DNA from: Amorphophallus konjac | Taxonomy: Eukaryota; Streptophyta; Magnoliopsida; Alismatales; Araceae | Assembly: GCA_022559845.1 (NCBI GenBank) | Contig: CM040125.1 | Coordinates: 329,847,829-329,911,828 of the forward strand | Direction of reading: 5' to 3' | DNA: 64,000 nt | Shown here: piece by piece, positions 58,261-64,000 of the stretch | How the letters are laid out: every line of letters begins with the position of its first letter | How positions within the stretch are numbered: position 1 is the stretch's first letter | Notes under the pieces: generated by a model | What the model was told of the DNA's origin: nothing | What the model saw: only the letters and a program-made list of their open reading frames with translations | The model's database searches: none | Made by a program: the position numbers and the translations under genes

Positions 58261-60741
58261 TGGGGCGTGTCCCCGTGTGTGTGTGCAGGCATTGTCCTGC
58301 GTGTGTGGTTGGAGCATCGTCTCCGTTTGGGGATTTATCCCCGAGTGAAGCCTCACCGGGTTTCGTGAGGGGTGGACGTAGGATTGCCGTCGTTGCATCC
58401 GAACCACCTTAAAAACTGCTGTGCACTATGGTTTGATTTGTGTGGTTTGGTCCTTTTCTTCTACCTTCATTCTCCGTGAGTGTTTAGTGTGCTTTGTTGT
58501 TCAGGTTTTATTCTTGTTCATCTTGCATAATCTATCTCATCACTAATTAGATTTTGATAAATCCAACTTGTGATTGAATAGATTTGTATCTCTTAAGTAG
58601 TGTTTTATCACATTCTTCAAAAAGGCCAAAAGTTTTCTAAAAATTTGTAAACACCCAATTCACCCCCCTCTTGGGTGTCATTGATCGCAGGACTTCAGTA
58701 GTAATTTTGGAAGCTGGGAAGATTATGTTCCCACGGTATGTGGATTTTCACGACCATGAAATGACTTCAAGATATCTTGAATTGGTTGAGCTATTTAAAT
58801 TTTAAAAATGGAAGAAGTTTCTGGGTAAGCATAGAGTTTGTTACCCTAGACTTGTTACTGAGTTCTACAATAATCTAAATTTTGATTCAGTACAGTTCAA
58901 AATTTTGTCTAGTGTCAAGGAGACAAAGATTGAAGTTTCTAGGCATTCCCTCCATAAAACATTTAGAATTCCAGAAGAAGGGGTAGTAGAAGGAGAATTT
59001 AAATACAATCATCATGAGGCTTACTCCCTTCTTACAGGGTTGCCTAGTAACCCCATAGACAAAAATCAGACAAAACTGACTCAGCTTAGTGCGAACAAGT
59101 TCTCTCCATCAAAGAGGTTATTTCACCACATTCTTACAACCATGATAACACCTCAAATTAGAGGAAGAGGAAGGATAACTGAGTCTTAGTGATTTATACT
59201 ATTTTGTCTGTTCAAAAAGATCAAGGTATGTCTACCAGACATAATGATTTAGATTATGGGCACATACATAGAGTCTAGGAGAAGCCTACCCCATGCTGCC
59301 CATTTGACTGCCGTGTTCAAGAAAATGAATATCTCCTTGGAGAATGAGACTTCAAATAAGATTCCAAAGGTAAATGTATACAATATGGATTTTTATTAAT
59401 AAATTCATGAAGTTGAAACAGACTCAAATAAAAAATATTCCTTCTGCCAGCCAAGGAAAGGACCAATCATAAAATGATATTCCTTCAAGGAAAAAGAGTA
59501 AGATTCGAGTTGAATTACTGACAGAACAGCAGCCCACAAGTGTACAAGATGCTATTTCAGAACAGCCTTCTCAAGTCCCTCATGAAGAAATCCATCCTGT
59601 GACAGCTGAAAGGGAACAGATAATGATGGAACAACAAGAAGATATCATTGCTGAACAGACCCTACAGCCACAAGGTAAGGGTCAGTCAGGACAACCTCAC
59701 ATGGAAGTATAGTGTCAGGGGGAGGATCAGCCTCCAACAGATGAACATGTACCTGATCAGCAGGTAGACAATATTGGTGAAATAGAAGTTGTTGATGATG
59801 GAATTCCTGCAGTGCAACAAATGGAAGTAGACACAGATGTAGTTCCTGCAGTACATCATCTTAGAGATCTACAGTTGGAATAAGAAGTTCATGAGCTGAA
59901 CTTGACTGATGAACAAATTATGCAGCAATTGGATCAGCATATTGATGAGCTGTTTGATCACTTTGGACAACAGTCTCAGCAACAAACAGATGATCAGCCT
60001 GAACAAATAATTGTGCAGTAATGAGAGGGAGATCTTCAGGAAGAGCAAAGAGAGGTAGAAGTTCAGGAAGAGCAAAGAGTAGAAGAGGTTCAGGAAGAGC
60101 AACCTTAGGAAGTCCAAGAAGCTGAGGTAGTACTCCCACAGGAACAATTTCTAGGCCCTGCTCCCTTATATGGACCTCATCATGGGCCAATTACAGCTCT
60201 TGGAATTCAGCCTCCCTTATCTCTTGAAGAGACATTCATTCCCCCAGGATTTCAACCCTCATGTTCAGGTCGTAATGACCCAGTACCACAAATTACAGAG
60301 ATGTTTACCACATTGGTAAACCTTATTATGAGTCAAGGAACAGTAATGAATGCACAGTTCATGCATATGCATTTAGTCATTCAGAGACTTGATGCCAGGA
60401 TGCTTCACTTAGAACAGACTATGAATAGTCAATGGATAAAGTTTTTATATGACAAGCACAAGTCTGACTTAAAACTGCATGGTGTATTGGATTCTTTACT
60501 GACAGTGTGTCAGCAAGCTGGAGATATTTTGGGCAAACTGCAAGACACTCAGACTACATCTTTTGTCAAGCTCACTCAGACTCTTGTCCACTCATATGAC
60601 ATCAAGATAGAGTTAGAGCATGTGAAACTTCAGATGACTTTGCTTAAAGGAGAACAGAAGGCTCTGACTGAGCGAATCAATGCTATATCTAGTGAAGTGT
60701 ATGGTGAAGAGGCGGAATCTCGCGCTGTGTCCTGAGCGGGC

Positions 60742-61765
60742 TGTAGATCACCAGAAGATGTTTCTGCAAGAGAAGGGAAACGTATCAGAGGGCCCAGGGG
60801 ATCTCCCTGGGGGAAAACCCTCCGATGGCTAAGTCAGTAGAGCGATGGTGGAAGCGATAATGGGGGGAGGAGAGAGCTGATGCGCGAGAATCCTCTCCAC
60901 CAAGGGTGAAGCGAATCGTGCTCAGGAGCTTAGGGTATGTGAATGGCTAGTTCATCTTCCCATCTTCCGGAGGGTATCCCTGGCTTAAATAGTGCGTCGC
61001 CTTTTAAGAGTCCGGTGAGCTGAGGGCTTCCCGGCGGGAGTTACGTCTTCAGCGGGGGCTTTCATGGCCGGATCGTGGGGGTGTTATCCCCTTGGAGTTC
61101 GGCAGCTCCCATGACTCTCCCGCTGGCGGAGGACTCTGAACGGCCGCACCTGCAGATAATCAAGCGGTCTCACCGAGCTACGGGGATGCTGGCTCGTGTC
61201 CGAGCGATAGGCATGGCCCGGCAAACGTGGGGTCAGATAGGTCGGCTGGAGCCTCTTTCTCTCGGTTGGAGAGTGGGCTTTAGACCGGACCTTCCATGCG
61301 ACCTGACCATTGTCTCGGGCCCTCCGAGCCTAGAAGGCCGCCGGGGAGAGTTGGTTCCTCGAGTCTTTGTTTATTAGGCTTTTCTCCCGAAGTGGGCCCT
61401 GTGGGCTATCACTTGGGTGGGCTCGCCCGGTTGGACCTTGTAGGTCTTGTTGGGCTGCCTTTGTGGTGGGCTGCGGAAATCCCCCTCTCCACTTGTCCCC
61501 CTCCTACTCCCGAGCCAAGGAGGCTCGGATGAGTAGTTTTTCGAGGCTTTGGACCGGCGTGGCTCAGGTGGGTGGAATTCCGTTGGCGTTATGTAGCCGC
61601 TTATAGCGGTCGCCGAGGCCCGTAATGATGATCCTGACGGATTTGAAACGAAGGGCCCCCCTTTTTCTCGGAGCACGGAACGGCGCGCCGCCACCCTCAG
61701 GGGTTTATAGGGGGCGCTGTTCATCGTTCTAGGCTTCCAGGGTTTTAGGCTTTCCTTGCTTCTTG
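60742..61765 (+). other. Putative LTR/leader of a GC-rich element
   Basis: From TGTAGATCACC at 60742 the base composition shifts to GC-rich and homology to copia Z ends. It contains GGGGGAAAACCCTCCGATGG and GCTAAGTCAGTAGAG, phrases typical of plant gypsy LTRs, and a weak TATA-like TTAAATAG near 60975. No frame is supported. I could not place the LTR end or a primer site. A gypsy LTR plus untranslated leader for the ORF at 61766 is the best reading. Confidence 0.45.
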
Positions 61766-64000
61766 ATGCGCCGTGAGAGCACAGCGGAGACGCGGAGCCT
61801 TGCGGCGGCGTTTGAAGAGTTGGCGAGGATAACCGCAGAGGCGGTCCGACAGCTTCCTTCTCCCCCGGAGTCTTCAAGCTCGTACAAGGGATCTTCTCCC
61901 GATCCGATGGCGGATCAGAGTCCGGAGCTTGTGCCCGTGAGGCGCGATCCCGTCCCCAACTGTAGCGAGTTGGGAGAAGCGGAGGTGCGGAGGCTGGAGC
62001 ACCGTTTCCGTCTGCCTTTCCGCTATAGCTTTGCTGCTGCCACTCCATATGAGACGAGTCTGGACGACCGCGATGGGCACATTTGCACCTTTCTTTTGGC
62101 CTGGAAGAGTGGATTCCGGCTTCCTTTCGATCCTTACGTACTGCAGCTTCTTACTTTTTTCCGGTTGGCGCCTATCCAGTTGGTGGCCAACTCCTATCTT
62201 CTTCTTTCTGCCTTTGGGATCTTGTGCCATCAACGCGGCATCTTCCCGTCTCTGGACCTTTTCCACTTCTTCTTCGAGCTGAAGGCGCATCCATCGGCTG
62301 GGAAAGGTTTTTACTTCATCCAGGCGCGAAAGAACAAGAGCTGCATCTCGCTCGCGGCGAAGGATTCTTCGCACAAGGGGTGGAAGACTCAATTCTTCTG
62401 GGTGAAGGCGGTGGCGACGGACGAGATCTGGAGATGTCGGACCTCGCCCAATTTTCACCCAAATCTGCCCCCTCGCCAGGAGGAGTTCCCTCCCCACGTG
62501 GAGCAGCAGGCTGCCCGTCTGCTGGAGAACCGCCAATCGACCGAGGAGCTGGTGACGCCGGAGAACATCGAACGGTGTCTTCTCTCGCGGTTGACGTCGT
62601 CAGGTACGGCTCTTGAGGCTCTTCTTCTGGGGTGGTAACTCTTTTTCCTACTCCTGACCGGGGCTTCTTCTTGTTGCAGATGTGAGGCGGGAGCCTCTGG
62701 AGGAGGCGGCCGAGGTTATCGATCTGGGAGAAGACTCGGCAGCCGACGAACCTGATGTCTCGGCGGGTCGCGCTCATGCCCGAGATAAGGGCAAGGGGGC
62801 GGCCCCCGAGGGGACTTCTCGATCGACCGGCCTGAAGCGCAAGAATCCCCTGGTGGGGAAATTGCGAGAGGCCGCGAAGGCCAGGAAGAGGGCCAGGAAA
62901 GCCGGTCTTCCTACCGCCGTCGGGGGCGACTCTGGCTCGGCGGTGCTCCCCTCTCGGGGGCAGGATGGGGCCGACCCTTCTGGGCTGGCTCTCCCATCTG
63001 TCGAGCGAGAGGGGGCCGAGGAGACCAGGGGCCCCGCAGAGGGAGGTGATGGGTCGGCTCTCCCCTCTGTAGGGACAGAAGGGGCCGATGCCGGCGTGGC
63101 CGGCGCTGGGACCGAGAGTTCGGTCAGAGCAGATGGGGGTGTGCCCGCGGGGGCGTCGCAACCCCAAGTGCCGGCAGTTTCTGGTGCCGTTAATCCCGCG
63201 GCGCCGGTCGAGGGTGGGGGTTCGCCCGGGGAGGCGTTACAACCCCAACCGACCGTGGTGCGCGGGGCGGTTAGTTTCGCCGCTACAACAGGGCCTTCTG
63301 GCGGGGTGCCCGGGGTGGAGCGGTCCCCTTTGCTGGAAACTCTGGTCAGGCTTGGTGTCTCGGGTGATCTGTACCGGATCTGCCGGTCGATCACCGATAG
63401 GACGAGGGGAGGAGAAAAGCGCAGCGCTCCTGCCGGGGTCCTTGACATCCTTATGGAGGGCGGCCTGGTTATAGCTCAGACAGCGGCCGTGATGGCAGAG
63501 GCGCACGCCTGGACGGAGGTGGAGCGGTCGAAGCTCGCCTGGACCCTTGGTGGATGCGAGGGGAAACTAGCTCGGCTCGAGGGGGAGCACGAGGGGCTTC
63601 GGCGGGAGTTCCTCACATTCAGGGAGTTGGCGCGGTCGAGCCGACGGGAAGCCGAGGTGCTGGTCGAGCAGCTGACAAGGGCCCAAGAATCACTCGAGAG
63701 GAAGAGCAAACGTCTAGAAGACGAGCGTCAACGTCACATCGAGCTGGATAGCCTCTGGGAACTTGAGCGCAGCGAGCTGCAGGATCGGGCGGAGGACGCG
63801 GAGTGCCTTCGCGCCGAGGCCGAGGCGGACCGAGCCCGGGCGGAGGGTCGGATGACCGAGACCGAGCGGAGGATGACCGAGCTGGAGGAGCATCTGGCGA
63901 GGGCGGAAGAGCGTGCGGCCGAGGCGGAGCGGGATCGGGACGGGCAGGTCGAGGCGGAGGCGATCGAGCGCTATAAAGGCTCGGAAGCTTACTCGGCTGA
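61766..64000 (+). CDS. Transposase_28-type (putative gypsy-type transposon) protein, spliced, 3' end beyond window
   Basis: Two exons. Exon 1 (61766-62603) starts MRRESTAETRS. Residues about 75-200 (FRLPFRYSFAAATPY, DDRDGHICTFLLAWKSGFRL, LLTFFRLAPIQLVANSYLLL, FGILCHQRGIFPSLDLF) match the plant domain Pfam calls Transposase_28, followed by GWKTQFFWVKA. Intron 62604-62679 removes 76 nt between TCAG|GTACGG and TTGCAG|ATG. Exon 2 (62680 onward) stays open for 440 codons to the edge, without a stop. It has AAEVIDLGEDSADEP, a basic patch, a Gly/Pro-rich linker with two similar PxGxxPxxxLPS-type blocks, then GGLVIAQTAAVMAEAHAWTE. A long Arg/Glu-rich coiled coil (residues about 545-710) ends in YKGSEAYSA. 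Such ORFs lie at the start of some plant gypsy elements; their role is unknown. No break is seen in 719 codons, in contrast with everything else in the window. Confidence 0.8.
62604..62679 (+). other. Predicted 76-nt phase-1 intron
   Basis: The GT at 62604 follows CAG. The AG at 62678-62679 follows a pyrimidine-rich tract (CTTCTTCTTGTTGC). Unspliced, the frame ends after 11 codons at TAA 62636-62638; spliced, it joins a 440-codon open frame in phase. The length is typical of short plant introns. Confidence 0.8.

Noticed and set aside
61374..62048. Minus-strand 224-codon frame over the leader and exon 1
   Set aside because: Straddles the putative LTR/leader and the start of the real ORF in antisense; composition effect.
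62316..63448. Minus-strand frames of 283 and 224 codons opposite the Transposase_28-type gene
   Set aside because: GC-rich antisense frames mirror the codon pattern of the plus-strand coding exon, which has a domain match and a spliced long frame.

Overview
The window is plant nuclear DNA made almost entirely of nested, mostly decayed LTR retrotransposons plus one LINE. The plant assignment rests on Ty1/copia elements with initiator-tRNA-Met primer sites, Sirevirus-type gag and env-like ORFs, Ty3/gypsy gag of the Tat/Ogre type, an L1-like LINE, and a GT-AG spliced Transposase_28-type ORF. I see no supportable single-copy host gene, tRNA, rRNA or CRISPR array. The species cannot be fixed from this sequence.

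Layout. 1-4352: a minus-strand Ty3/gypsy relic (gag joined to the integrase C-terminus, RT missing) carrying a copia solo LTR (family C, 483-2229). 4353-12546: a minus-strand gag-only copia element (family B) inserted in the gypsy LTR. 12547-18164: gypsy LTR pieces, a T-rich stretch and a hairpin minisatellite ending at a polypurine tract. 18165-28861: a full-length but dead Sirevirus-like copia element (family A; LTR, gag, pol, env-like, LTR). 28862-36350: Tat-type gypsy debris with a decayed gag. 36351-49854: an L1-like LINE (endonuclease and RT) split by an 11.5-kb non-autonomous Tat-like element (37069-48560, perfect 5-bp target duplication CCATA). 49855-60741: a plus-strand gag plus env-like copia element without pol (family Z), itself split by a family A-type solo LTR (56264-58697, target duplication GTAGT). 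60742-64000: the start of a GC-rich element whose first ORF, with a 76-nt intron, is open to the window edge and is the only clearly undamaged coding unit.

Timing from nesting: the LINE came first, then the Tat-like element and copia Z entered it, then the solo-LTR element entered Z. The gypsy relic predates copia B and the family C insertion.

The most interesting signal is non-coding. All the copia LTR families seen here share a leader architecture: a hairpin-rich R region, a conserved block followed by an AACCAC/GTGGTT hairpin, and a U5 hairpin with a near-constant TTCACCCCCCTC loop but family-specific compensating stems. Upstream of each TATA box lies an array of a family-specific short motif (GTGTCGACAC, GTCGACGCA, CGGTCGACCG, GTCGGTGCA). 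The Tat-like element has an analogous array of GACGCC hairpins. Several elements carry a second cluster of the same motif in internal non-coding DNA. Two gag-bearing, pol-less elements share the same internal gag deletion, so they look like an established non-autonomous lineage rather than random decay. All identities and counts were judged by eye.
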